Below, one piece after another: positions 36,079 through 47,403 of a stretch of 64,000 bases of DNA. How positions within the stretch are numbered: the stretch's first letter is position 1; the number at the start of each line of letters is the position of its first letter. Made by a program: the position numbers and the translations under genes. Source of the DNA: Hypholoma sublateritium FD-334 SS-4 (lineage: Eukaryota > Basidiomycota > Agaricomycetes > Agaricales > Strophariaceae); the NCBI GenBank assembly GCA_000827495.1, contig KN817609.1:34708-98707 (forward strand), written 5' to 3'. A model generated the notes under the pieces. That model had not been told where the DNA came from and made no database searches. It worked only from the letters and a program-made list of their open reading frames with translations.

Positions 36079-36339
36079 ATCTGTCAAAAAATGGTCTATT
36101 CTATATGGGAATTGTTTCGGTGCTCACTCTGTGAGGAAATCCGGAGGCGCGACACATGACATCACGCGGCTGATCTTTAGAGGTGTGCTCGCCGACGATC
36201 AGATTGCGTCCTGATTCTCTCATAATCCTCATCATAAGAGCTCAATTTAGTTAGAGGCTAGACTTGTTTGTATCCATGAGTGCCTCTGGAGGACTTGTGG
36301 AGAACGCCGGTTGCGCGTGGACGCGTGGACTGAGACTTA

Positions 36340-36770
36340 AGTACGCGTCCCATGCACGTGATGGAGCTTCAGCGGGATCGCCGGACCGCCGGACCGCGCC
36401 GTATTGAGAATCACCCAACTTTCACCTCGACCCCGCGCTCAAGGCACAGCATCCTCAGCATGTACCACCTCCCCCCTCCCCCGAGAAATCCACGCGGACG
36501 TCTCGCGCGCGCTTCATGCAGCGTGCTTTTGCTTTCCCTTCCACCTGCGCATAGCGGCGGCCCCGGCGCCCGCCGTCGCCGCTGCCATTGCGCTCCGCTT
36601 CGTGGCCCTCCCGCCGCACACCGTTTCCGTCGCCGGAGGCCAGCGCAGCGCCGAACTAGCGCGCTCCGTGTTATTGCATATGGCGCATGGCCGCCCCGTC
36701 GACGCCGCGCGCCGTAGCGTTCGGGCACTGCGGCCGACGCGATGCGCTGAACTTCGCGGCTCATAGAAGA
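36340..36770. repeat. GC-rich block E, copy 1
   Basis: Related to 38985-39240. Both run CCCCGAGAAA(A)TCC..CG..GACG/GACTTC, through TTCCCTTCCA(C/G)CTGCGCAT(A/C)GCGGCGGC, to CTCCCGCCGCAC. Both strands are open in several frames because of the composition. One plus frame contains FHLRIAAAPAPAVAAAIALR, partly matched (FQLRIAAAP) in the other copy, so a coding origin is possible but unproven. Confidence 0.5.
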
Positions 36771-36803
36771 GCAGGATATTTGGGCGCATTAGGAAGCGCT
36801 GGA

Positions 36804-36955
36804 AACGGAGCTCGCAGATCCTTCGGTATGCTTACGACCTCTCCATCGAAATCTAGTATAAATTTCCAATTCAATTTCTCCAAGACCAGTACACAGAAAA
36901 CATTCTACGTGAAACTTGCCATGAATGACGGTATGCGACCTCTGAGGCTGACGAC
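36804..36955 (+). pseudogene. Isolated exon-intron fragment of the Cys-rich membrane gene
   Basis: It matches paralogue 3 from the end of its fifth exon (ATCCTTCGGTATGCT) through the intron, the sixth exon (encoding STQKTFYVKLAMND) and the next donor GGTATGCGAC. Nothing else of the gene is present on either side. It directly follows GC-rich block E, which suggests the two were joined by rearrangement. Confidence 0.72.
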
Positions 36956-37008
36956 TTTAATTAATTAAATACTTAGATGAGTGGGCCGCCATAGGCGTCG
37001 AGGTACAA

Positions 37009-37173
37009 TCACGCGTGCAGCGCGTACTTCAGTAGTTCCACCGTACACTGCATCTGCGCGAGCTCGGTCGCATGGGGCGCGCACAGGACGGACGTGGACA
37101 TAGCGTAGTACTTCGTGCGTTTGCGCGAGACTCCGAGACCGCGGCCGCGCACGCTGCGAGAATCTGCGCTCAT
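37009..37173 (-). CDS. Possible 54-residue protein or exon, unknown
   Basis: The frame MSADSRSVRGRGLGVSRKRT... ending KYALHA and a stop has GC-ending codons in an AT-richer setting, a very basic N-terminus and two Cys. It could be a small gene or the remains of one. I do not recognise it. Confidence 0.3.
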   Translation of the reverse strand: MSADSRSVRGRGLGVSRKRTKYYAMSTSVLCAPHATELAQMQCTVELLKYALHA

Positions 37174-37368
37174 TTTAATGTGGTGCAGGTTACAGCGGTG
37201 GGGAATCTGAAAATGTGACCATGTCTTTGCAGTTGGGCACTGCAGCATCCTGCGGAATTCGGAGAACGGGAGGCCAAGTCAATGGGACGTGTATTAACCA
37301 AAATACATAATATGGGAGAGAGTCAACAGCAGTATTCAAGGATGAATGGGCATAAGAAATATTGACAA

Positions 37369-38523
37369 TCAAGCAGAATGTATTTGTGGCTGCTTCAGAA
37401 ATTGTGCAAGTAGGGCTTCGGCTCGTTCAGCACGGGCAACTGCTTCGGCGAGCTTTGGAGCAACAGGATCTCTATCAGCCTCAGGCTAAAATCACTGCCC
37501 AAAGAAAACACAACTGACTTCTATGTCCCTGGATCGTGCCTAAGTACATTGAATCAGTGAGAGATCAACAATAATGCGATAAGACATACCTTTTTTTCGA
37601 AATGCTGCAAGTCTACCTTGTATGATTCGACAATTGGAGCAATGTCAACATTTCCGAGGCTGTACATGAGGAATAGGGGTGTTTTGCTGAATAAAGGTAC
37701 TCTCCCAGGCTTCTTCTTGACCTGCTTGCGCCGACCGGACTTGGAATTGGCTGAAGATGTGCCCTCTTCCGCCTCGAAATCATTTACATTTCTCGCTGAC
37801 TTGATCTGCGCGGCATAGACGCTCTCGATCACACGCATGATAGTGCCGGCATAAAAAAAACAATTGGAGTCACCATTCACCTCGTACAGCTGGCGGGAGC
37901 GATGAATCGTACCAGCCAGCACAGCGACTGAACGTGACAGTCCTGCACCTCTCCGCATCGTCCCCCGATTTGGTTGCCGTTTTGCGCATGAACGCCTTGT
38001 CCATGGCGCTGCGTTCCTTGAGAAACGGAGATATGTCCTTGCTGAGATGTTCGGAGTCAGCAACGGCCTCGTTGCTCGCTTTCACGGCGCGAGAAACACC
38101 GTCGCTGCTGACTTGCATGAGGGCGCTGAGCCGGGACAAGGACTGCCGTCCTTCAACGCAGTTTTCAGCAGGAATGTTCTCCGCCGAAGGCGGGGTTTGA
38201 TCCGGGGCGGGGGCACCACGAAAGCGCTCGAAGTGAATATAAAATGGGATATTTGATCCGTCGCGGAGAACCTGGACTGAGATATACTCATGCCCGACGC
38301 TGGTTTGCTCCTTGCAAAGGTGGAGCTCGCGCACAGTACATTGGTCCATAAGGGAGGCCCCAGAGCTATCGTAGCCAGTGACGAGGTTGAATAGGTACAC
38401 TTCAATGTCGGTGCCGTCCTCGCTGATCGTCTCGGGACCCGTGGGGAGAGTGTTTTCCATCCCGAGGAATTGAAGTGTTTTTCGGAAAGCAGAGACGATG
38501 GAGGTTTGGAATCTGGTGAACAT
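37369..38523 (-). CDS. Conserved-looking protein of unknown function
   Basis: The main 5' exon runs from MFTRFQTSIVSAFRKTLQFL (38523; an earlier ATG at 38727 is also open) to about 37881. It contains IEVYLFNLVTGYDSSGASLM, HEYISVQVLRDGS, a coil-like SRLSALMQVSSDGVSRAV segment and DKAFMRKTATKSGDDAERCR. Coding then resumes in another frame with TIMRVIESVYAAQIKSARNV and a Lys-rich stretch to HFEKK (end near 37587). A last exon (about 37471 to the stop at 37369) encodes PEADRDPVAPKLAEAVARAE and ends QIHSA. The second junction is clean (GTATGT...TTTTAG). The first is not: the natural reading needs an intron ending CG instead of AG, so either a different splice is used or the gene is damaged there. 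No known domain recognised. Confidence 0.6.
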
Positions 38524-38699
38524 CGTGTGGAGACGTAGATTCCCCAGCTGAAATATGGATGGATAACAGCGGCGCTCCCAGAACGTTTCCGTTGCACAGT
38601 CACAACGAGCATGCAACGAGCATGCAACGAGGCACTTCAATCTCAAATCAAATAGGAGGAAGTCGTGCACGTTTTGTCCACGTGACCTTGTGCGCTCAC

Positions 38700-39690
38700 T
38701 AGAGCTGATCGCGCTCGTGTGGTCCATTGGTGGTCCAGGACGTCGCTGGTGTGCGTGTTCGCAGCAGACAGCGCGTGGCGGGCCGTGAAGGGGTCGGTGG
38801 GCTACCCACGCGGGGCGCTAAAGGGCTTGAGCTTCTCGATAGCCAGGCTGCGGGGGTTATGCATTTATGGTGCTTCCCGAGGTGCAGCCGTCGCGCCAAT
38901 GGATAACGCACGGACCGCAGGCTCGCGCCTTACAGGAGGTTCGTCGGCGCACTGTCTGCTTACAACGACCATGAAATAAGACTACCTCCTCCACTCAGGC
39001 TCTCCCCGAGAAAATCCCCGACTTCCGCGTCGACTTCACGTACGCGCTGCGCGACGCACGCTTCCCTTCCAGCTGCGCATCGCGGCGGCGCCCAAGCAAC
39101 CGCCGCCGCCATCGCACGCCACTTCTCGCGCTCCCGCCGCACGCCGGCTCCTTCGCCGACGACCCGCGCGACACTACGCTCGCGCTGCACTGCGCCGCGC
39201 ATCTCCTTCTACCTGCGCATCGCGGCGGTGAACGCGCGCTCGCGCCCGCCGTCGCGCACCGCTCCACACCTTCTCGGCCGGCTGCCGCCTCCTCGCCGGC
39301 GTCCTGTGCGGCCCTCCAGCCCGTAGTCTCCTTCGCTGGTGTCCTGCGCGCGCGTGTCGGAAACGTTGTAACGCGTGCTGGGTGAAGCGATGGTGTCTGA
39401 CCTCCTCGTCGTCGGTGGCGCGCACGGTGCGCGCGGCGTCCTCGTCCCGCCCGGCCCGCGCACCCCGCTCGCCACGCTTGTCATGCCGTTCGAGCGTGGA
39501 GGCGGGGTCGCGGGCACGAGCGGCAGTGTAGAGCGTGGCGCTCTTGTGGTCCGGCACGGCGCTGGTGTATGTGTTTACAGCGGCGTGCGCGTGGTGGGTT
39601 GTGAAGAACGCGGTGTGCCGCCCGACACGGGGCGGTGCGCCTTCTCCAGCATTTTTCATCCCTTCACTTGAATGCGCGGCATAACAGCGC
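38700..39690. repeat. GC-rich block E, copy 2, with internal duplication
   Basis: 38985-39240 matches block E copy 1. Inside it, CAGCTGCGCATCGCGGCGGC (39072) is echoed by ACCTGCGCATCGCGGCGGTG (39212). The left part around 38720-38800 (GTGGTCC..GTCGCTGGTGTGCGTGTTCG) resembles 39545-39615 (GTGGTCCGGCACGGCGCTGGTGTATGTGTTTACAG). Long open frames on both strands follow from the roughly 65-70 percent GC and are not taken as genes. Confidence 0.5.
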
Positions 39691-39699
39691 ACCTTACAC

Positions 39700-40480
39700 A
39701 TTTTCCCCAGTGGCCAATATCTACATGTAGTAGGATATCATTTTCCCATCGTGAGGAAGACATTACCATATACTCCATTGTAACGAATCCGGCGGCCTGT
39801 TGGTAGATATCCTCAAGGAAAGTACTTTGTTATATTATATTATATTTTGTAACTCAAATGAGAGCCACGATACGTCTGATCATGAATGACGCGCATATAG
39901 CATCTCAGTACTACGTAAATACCCCACGGTGACTTTCAGCAACAAGAACCTGTCGAGCATGCCAGCGCCGCATCGCTCAACGCCTGTCTCAAAGTGTGGT
40001 CATCACTGATGAGCTGCTCTCCGAAAAATTCAGCAGCGTTGGAATCGGTTCACATGCAATCTGATCATTATCTGGGAAGTCAGGAATATATATATATGGA
40101 CTAAATACTTCTGTCCGTTGCGTATAGTAACTACTATAGTTGTTACACCCGTCCCCGCGATGGTCCAACATTACACAAATCGAATATTCAAGAAGTGCAG
40201 CCGAAGTAGCGAGCAAATTTCAATTTCAACGTGCTTTGGTCAGCGCGCACTCCACCTTCCGATGGTGGGGGGATCCATCGGCCGGTGCGGTGCATGCCTA
40301 AGCCCAGAGCCCACGACAAGGGAGCACGGGGTGAGCTGGATGACGGCGCGAGGCACAAACATCGATCCAACGCGCACGATGCGCGGCAGGCTCACCATCT
40401 CTGGGAAAAGAAATACGTACATCGTATGCGTATTGGAGAAATGATTATGAGGTCCGGAAGGACGACCATTAGCAGGGTTG
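39700..40480. other. Intergenic; no gene seen
   Basis: AT-richer DNA with a short TATATTATATTATATTTTG run at 39828-39848 and a TATATATATA run near 40090. No coding support. Confidence 0.4.
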
Positions 40481-40489
40481 GGATGCTCG

Positions 40490-41530
40490 GCGTGCAGCGC
40501 GCACCCACACACAAGCTAGAGACGGCGCCTGAAGAACACGCGCTCCGATGGGAGGGGCTCCTTTCAGGTTCGTCGATGAGCGGTCGCGGCAAGGGCGGCT
40601 CGATCTCTCATTCGAGGAGAGAGTCACACAATCGTTTGCCGCGGCCGTTGTTGCGGGATCAACGTCTCGCAGAGGCCAGCGTCGGTCTCCGCTCCATAGA
40701 TTCGATGGTGATGCTGGGAAGATATCAGACACGGCGGGAAGTAGTGCACAACAGTCTAAGACTCACTGAAATAGGGCGGTTCGTACCGTAGAACCGCAGA
40801 ACCGCAGGAATACACCGCAACAGAGTTCATATGATCGCTTGGTGCTGGGAAGCGATAGGGCCGGACGTTCATGACAAGGAAATAACAGATTCGTGTAAGT
40901 GCAGGATGAGCCGCGGCAGGTGCTGCTCCATCATGAAGAGAGCTGCTATCGATCTTTGCCGCGGCTGTTATGGCGGAATTAACGACTCGCGCAAGCGCGA
41001 GCGTCGGTCTCCATTTATAGCTAAACATTGTGAGCTGTTAGCTAAGGGGAAGTGCATCGTTCGGTGGGCTGACACTCACGTGGGTACGGCCGATGGCCAT
41101 GGGGCCCATCGACGGGGAATGTCGTCCGCGCCTGGATGGGTGCGTCTACATCCCTGCCGCCGATGGCCAGCCGCAGCAAGCGCGGCTCGATCTCCCGTTG
41201 GGAGAGCTGCTCCGAAATTTACTGCGGCTGTTGTTGCAGGATCAACGACTCGAGTTAGCGAGCGTCGCTCTCCGCTCCGTCGCGCAGGTCGATAACCTGA
41301 ATATGTAGCCATGGCCGATGACCTGAGGCCCATCAACGGGAATGTCACTCGCGCCCGACTGGGTGCGCTTACATCCCCGCCGTCGATGGCCAGCCGCAGC
41401 AAGCGTAGCTCGATCTCCCGTTGGGAGAGAACCACTCCGAAATTTACTACGGCCGTTGTTGCAGGATCAACGACTCGAAATTTTGAGCGTCGCTCTCTGC
41501 TCCGTTGGATTGGTCGAAAGGTAGGTAATA
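40490..41530. repeat. Diverged tandem repeat, unit about 222 bp
   Basis: The last two units are clearest. They start at 41085 and 41308, each with GCC(G)ATGGCC..GGGCCCATC, CATCCCTGCCG/CATCCCCGCCG, GATGGCCAGCCGCAGCAAGC, then GCTCGATCTCCCGTTGGGAG, a (G/A)CGGC(T/C)GTTGTTGCAGGATC stretch and GAGCGTCGCTCTC. Two more diverged units can be followed at about 40490-40720 (GGCTCGATCTCTCATTCGAGG, GCGGCCGTTGTTGCGGGATC) and about 40890-41020. The frames differ between units, so the array is probably not a coding repeat. Confidence 0.72.
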
Positions 41531-41599
41531 TCCTGGAAGACAGGTGTGAGTGATCGTGGCAGACTTGAGAAAATGGGAGCTCATACATTAATCCTGTAA

Positions 41600-44500
41600 G
41601 GACAGCCGTATCGAAGAAGACTGTTGATTATGGCGAGCAGCGTTGATGATAATAGTGTACGCACTATGGAGACAAATGGCTGAGAGCCGCGAAAACAGGC
41701 AAAAGCCCGCCTGTATGCGACCCGCCGTTGGGGGGAAAAGGAAGGAAGATAACGAGTACCGTCCACAATGGCCCCGTATTTATACCAGATGAAGCGCGGT
41801 GTTTTTCCGGTCTGGTGTCCAGGACCCTAGACTTAGGACAGGTGAAGTTGCCAAGAAGACGTGTTGTGGGAAAGACATACTCATTTGCATGCGATGTTTG
41901 TCGCGATTGCCGACGCTCTGAATGCTTTGTAACTTTGGTGTGGAGTTAGGCCGTCTAATTACTTACCCTGATAAGAGTAATCGATGGGGGTCGCGCTACT
42001 GCAGGCCACTACCTACTCCGTGTGCGCTTCGGTTTTTGAGAGACTAAGACACTATGAAATAGAGATATTGTGAATCCGGTACGCCGCCGCAATCTAACGC
42101 TGCTTGGTATAGAAATCAGGATAGAGGAATAAAGATTTAATACATATGGGCATATCCGAGTCCCTGAAATTTAGACCGAAATATTTGTTGTCTAAGACCC
42201 GCCCAAAACTCCCCTCGTGGCCTTTTCTCGCGAAAAGGATAGGACCTGACATGAATTGACTCACAATGCGATACGGAAGGGGACAAATGTCACCTACGTA
42301 GTCTGGGAATATCTGCCTCGCTTTGTGCATGGCATCAGCATCAATAAAGCGTCGTGGTTACCTACGCAGGGACTCACATTGGAAGCCCGCCGAGAAACAA
42401 TTCGCCTTGTTTTTTATGATAAGAATGGCGCGATGGACCCTCAGAGAACGTTCTGGAAGATATCTTTCTTCCGACGGGTGTTTCAGAAGTCTACATAGTG
42501 GTTCCTCTCTGTTTGAAGGCCGCGGCTGCAGACGAAAGCGTTCTTACTCGCGAGAGGCCCTTTGCTCAATGCTTGGAAGAAAAAACAATGCCTAGGACAC
42601 TAAAACTCGGTACTAAGTCTCGGCCTACAAGACCATAGGGTATTTATTCAGGTATATTTTTACTTCCCTGTGTCAAAAAAGCTACGTACGCTCAGTCAAA
42701 TTTCAGGAATTTCTCTCGAAGGCGCTTGGAATTGCCGGAGAAAAGTGATCGCTTGATGGTTAACGGTGATGGCACATCACGTGCGCAGAGCAAAACTGCA
42801 ACATACAGGAACCAAACATTCCAAAGCAGTTTGCTCGTCAAGTTGACTTCCCTGCTCTCTACTTCTCGCAGGCATCGTCCACCCCGACTCTGCGCGATCC
42901 AATATATCTAACTCTAGGAAGTCTTCGTATTCGCTGTTTCTGGTAAACCCTGAATCGAGCTTCTGATTTAACGTTATGCCAAACTGGGCCGCCGAAACTC
43001 AACCTTCCGGGTTCCTGAGTTCTGGCCGAGTACGCCCGGTTGCTCAACTGTCTCCCCTCTTTTTCTCGGAATCGTGTGCATCTATGCCTGTAAGACTTGA
43101 AGCAGCGCTAACACTGTCCATGCCGTGGCAATTGTGGACGCAAATCTCTGCACTTTCGATGACATTCAAGGTTGCCTTCGACGCTTCTCTTACTCGACTT
43201 CACTGAAACCCACAACAATCTTGGGACATGCCCATATGTATAGGAAGATTCCGTACTGCGTCGTCAGGGTACTATGCGCAGACCGAACGGCATATTGGGG
43301 AAGGGGGGAATATTCAGAGGATGTACAGAATGGTGAGGACATCGCTTCCCGAAAATGAGGAAATCGAGGCTCACGAGCGCATAGATGCAGCCCACTGAAG
43401 ACGTCAGTTCACAGCGATGACATCGCCCGCTTGTGAACTATGCTCATATCCTTCCGACGTTTTCTGCTCTGACAGCAATTCTCGAACAACTCTGCTTCCG
43501 ATCCCTCTGCTCACTTCCAGCAAGACGGCCAAGTATATCTCTGCCCTCAACCCCACAATTATTCGACTTTCCCCAGAAATGTCCTTGTTCACTGGGATTC
43601 CCCTGGTTACTGCGATTTGTTCAACGTTGGATAATGCCCCTCGCTCCACCTTAGATCTACAACGGTTTACTTTGGATGGGCCTCCTCGACGTGGCATGTA
43701 CTTCCTCCTCCTCACGAAAACTCGCGAAACGATTCGCGTGGATTGCTCGCGTGGGTTGCGTCGCCCCCGACAACCAGCCAGCTAACGCGGATTCATGGGA
43801 TTTGCGGTCCGTGTACGAAATGGTTCCTCGTATCCCGGGCAGTATCTACCTAATGGTGCGTCGTGTAATTTCAACCTTGCTGCCCCTTCTAATGTTCACA
43901 GCAGGCAACGTAGAACTTCCGAACGGAGTTTCAGCATGGGACCTCCTACAAACAGAGCTCCTTCGCGCGTCCTGGCAGGTCGGATAGATTTTCTGGTTAC
44001 CCGCCGATCCAGTCGAATCAGCGATCAGCAAGTTCGCCTGGATATCGGCGCCATCTCTCCAAGCAGAAGAAATACACCATCTGCGTCATCCATGAGCGTC
44101 GAAGAGGAGCTGAGGAAGACGCGGCATGCCAGCATAGCGGCGCACCCGTGGACCCCTGATCGTACATCCTCGCTAACTGGACCATATCCTATCTCGCTAG
44201 GCCTGTTATCCTAGAATGCTGTGATGACATGCGGAGCCTCAACAGTGCATATACCGCAAGCCGAAGCTGGCAAACACTGACAGTAATCAGTGTCCTGTTT
44301 GCTGGGTCAATCAGTCCGGTTCAGTACTCTGGCGCGCCTGGCGTTTCGCTCCTACTTGAACGCAGGCCACAGGTCGCGGCCCCTCCTTCCTATGTGTATT
44401 TATGACTGAATCCTTCGACTACAGTACACCCGCGTTGGGACGCAGTACCGTCTTTACGGCTGGGTATGTATCTTCTCCCACGAATTACGTCTTCATAAAT

Positions 44501-44750
44501 TTCATGGGTCGACGCGCTCCGAGGTGTTATGTAGACTTGAGACCGAGCTGCTGAGTCTCAAACGTTTGGGCTCTGGCTCTTTCCACGGGACTAGGCCGTT
44601 AACCGGCACAGCCCATACGTTCATATTGGGTCAATTGATTCGCTGCGAGCTCGAGATGCACTGCCCCAGTACTTTTAAAATCGTATTTACATTTGCTGTT
44701 CAAGTACCCAATTTCTTTTTCTATGCAGGTTTTCAATCATGACTGCTATG
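41600..44750. other. No firm gene; weak coding-like frames
   Basis: Some frames read plausibly, for example minus 42094-42330 (FGLNFRDSDMPICIK) and plus 42256-42498 (VVWEYLPRFVHGISINKA), but they overlap each other. Frames between 42700 and 44210 contain TTCTCGCAG-type acceptors and Ser/Leu-rich peptides broken by stops. The region may hold a decayed gene whose family I cannot name. Confidence 0.3.
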
Positions 44751-44758
44751 CACGTCAG

Positions 44759-45235
44759 TATGGCGGTCCGTTTGGGGAAAAATTCCAGAAACTTTTTTGT
44801 TTCCCCCGGAAACTTTTTTTATCATACTCTAACTATGTATACAAACCATGAGAGCTGCGCGTAACAATAATAAGGGTGCCCATAACAAATTATATAGTGC
44901 GCAGAAATTTATTCCAAGCCCGCGTGAACACATTGTGGTGCGCAGATTTTTTAGTCAGTGCGCATACAAATATTTGAGTGCGCTGATTTATATTTTGGTT
45001 CCCGCGGAAATATATCATGCTGNGCAGATTTATTTATTGTGTNCGCCGAGAAACATCTGGTGCGCAGATTTATTTTACAGGTGCGCAGAAACATTTGTGA
45101 TAGTCTGCGAGGGAGCGAAGCCGGCGAGCCGTGATTATATAATGATCCGAAATGGCATCAGGCAAGCTTCTGCCGGGATTGCCGCTCATTGTTTGGCCAT
45201 GTGCCCACGCTCCCGCAAGGGCCGCCTCCACCTCC
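44759..45235 (+). repeat. Left terminal inverted repeat
   Basis: The arm is purine/pyrimidine-asymmetric near the tip and contains several TGTGCGCAGA(T/A)TT-like short repeats (GTGCGCAGAAATTTATT, GTGCGCAGATTTTTTAG, GTGCGCAGATTTATTTT, GTGCGCAGAAACATT). Unknown bases stand at 45023 and 45043. Confidence 0.85.
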
Positions 45236-45819
45236 CTGAGCGGCAACTCTCCCGTCTTACCAGACGTCCGTCATTCTGCGATGCGAGTCCTAGCCTCTGT
45301 TATCTGTCTTTGACACTACGCTGTTGTCTACGCTGTACTTGCTGTCTTGTTGGACGGCTTGGAGGGCGCCGCCGACTCCTGACACACTTCGTCGAGCTCA
45401 GCGTCTGTAGAGCGCGCTCTGAGTTTCCTGCAGCCTTGTAAAGTTAAAAGATACCAATCAGCCATTGTACAGATTTCCGTTCCCACACACCAATGTCTCT
45501 GCCATCGCCGTAAAGGAGGCTATATGTGTATCTACAGATATGTGGTATAAGCTTCCTTGCATCGGAAAATGCAGGCGTTCCTAATATCCGAGCGCTCCAG
45601 AGGGCATTGGGACCGAATGGAAGCACCTGAACTGCCAGTTCCCACGTACCTCTGGCATCGGGTAAGAGGTGCGCTTTGTCCTACACGCATGTGGCACGTC
45701 ATGCCCTCTCCTCCGGCAATGGTAGGGGTACTTGATCCTGCGCGCTAATGCGCATCGCGATACTACAATAAAAAACAAACAAACAGCGCCACGAAAGATC
45801 CTCGTTTTAGTGAACTGAG

Positions 45820-46093
45820 TCCTGATGAGCCCGCGCTCACGCCGTCCACGAAAATCGACGAAGACATTATTCCCGCGCTCTCCGCCGCATTCCCACGTTC
45901 GCCGACGCACATCGCCCGACGCCGCCCTACGCGTTTCTCGCCAATTCCACTCCATTTCACAACAAAATTACATTCCACAATGACCTTCACCGGCACACGT
46001 TGTATTCGCACCCGGCCCGCGCTTGATAAATCACCGAAACACGACAACCGACACATTGTTAAAATTAGGCGCCCGTACACGCGGTAACGCACT
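45820..46093 (+). other. Internal block of the element, shared with 26.8-27.1 kb
   Basis: A plus-strand frame reads DEPALTPSTKIDEDIIPALS, later MTFTGTRCIRTRPALDKSPK, and ends RRPYTR with a stop. The minus-strand block at 26757-27060 encodes the same start and end with a different middle. It may be the C-terminus of an unrecognised element protein. Confidence 0.5.
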
Positions 46094-47403
46094 CAGCCTC
46101 TTCGTTTAAATATTACTGTCACATTTTACCTCGGATTTATGCTACTTACATATTCTCTCCATTTCGTTCAGCATGCCTATAATTTTGATATACAAATTAA
46201 GATACACAACATAGGTATAAAAACACTGTAAAGCTATGTACAAAAGAGAAGCATACAACAATTCATTCATGCTTTAATTCGTCGTTCCACCTCTCGTACT
46301 CACTTTTGACCTCGTAAATCTATCGTCCTATACTCCTATACCATCGTCGCACACCATAGTGGTTCGAAGCTGACGCCGCAGCTTACACTCCATCGTATTC
46401 AGTTCTCAGTTGGCTAGAAGCCGTGTAGGAACACCCTCGCACCCCCACGCACCCTCCGTCAAGCTCTTGCGTATCGTATCAATTTCATTTGTTCGCTCGT
46501 AACCGTTGTTCGCACGCAGGATGCTTGGCAGCATATCAGTCCACGATGCAAGTGACCGACATGCCGTGCTTTGCTCTGCACACTGCGGCATTCCATCACA
46601 TAATACATTGTTCTCAACCTTGCCCGCTCACCCGCCTTCCGTTTTCACAAATGCGCACGGTATCTAAAATACCATCAGCAGTAGCGCCAGAGACAACACG
46701 GTGTTAATCACACCACTAGGAAGACATGCTGCACGTTCCAGAGCCGTGCGCCGCAGCGCCTGGCATTGGGTTCCTACATCAGGATGGCGAGCACATCAGC
46801 GCCTGTCTTCCTGTCCGCATGGTAAATGGTAAAGCTTATATAGATCATCTAATCCACGCACTGTAATCCACGCTGGGTGAAAATCCAACAATGTCAGCAA
46901 TAGGGTAGACCGTATTCACACTCCTATAGCTAAGAGTTTTCCACACCTATCACGCCTATAGACCCTGCGCTGAAAAGCGACACTACTTATTGACATGGAT
47001 ATTCCATCAGCAAAAGATTCCATGCCTCACAAGCTTGTTGCAAACGGGACGGCGGACGCGGTACCGTGTACGCCAGTGTACTTCCTGGCGGGAACGCAGC
47101 GCACTCGAGGTGAGCACTGAGCGCACGAAGTACGTGAAATTAGCGGCTGAGACGATTACAAATAATATTAACCAATAGAGCGCGATGATTCGCGCTCGTA
47201 TACACTTGTAGGGCGACAGAGTTAGAGCAGACGGGGCTGCGCCGCGCCGCCGTCGCGCCGTGAATGTGTGACACCTTACCGCGTAAGTACCAGTGCGACT
47301 ACACAAGGCACCTGGATAGTGAATGTATGTGGCAGCATTAAGTGCGCATTGCGGCATGCTTTCCAGCAGAGGAGAGGAATCGGACGAGAAAGCTTGCATC
47401 TCG

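Noticed and set aside
39174..39701. Minus-strand open frame of 175 codons
   Set aside because: Arg/Ala-rich, in about 70 percent GC DNA where all frames are open; block E repeats explain the region better.
44848..45441. Open frame within the left inverted-repeat arm (and its mirror at 47408-47791)
   Set aside because: The frame repeats in both arms only because the arms are identical; it contains the unknown bases and has no recognisable protein feature.
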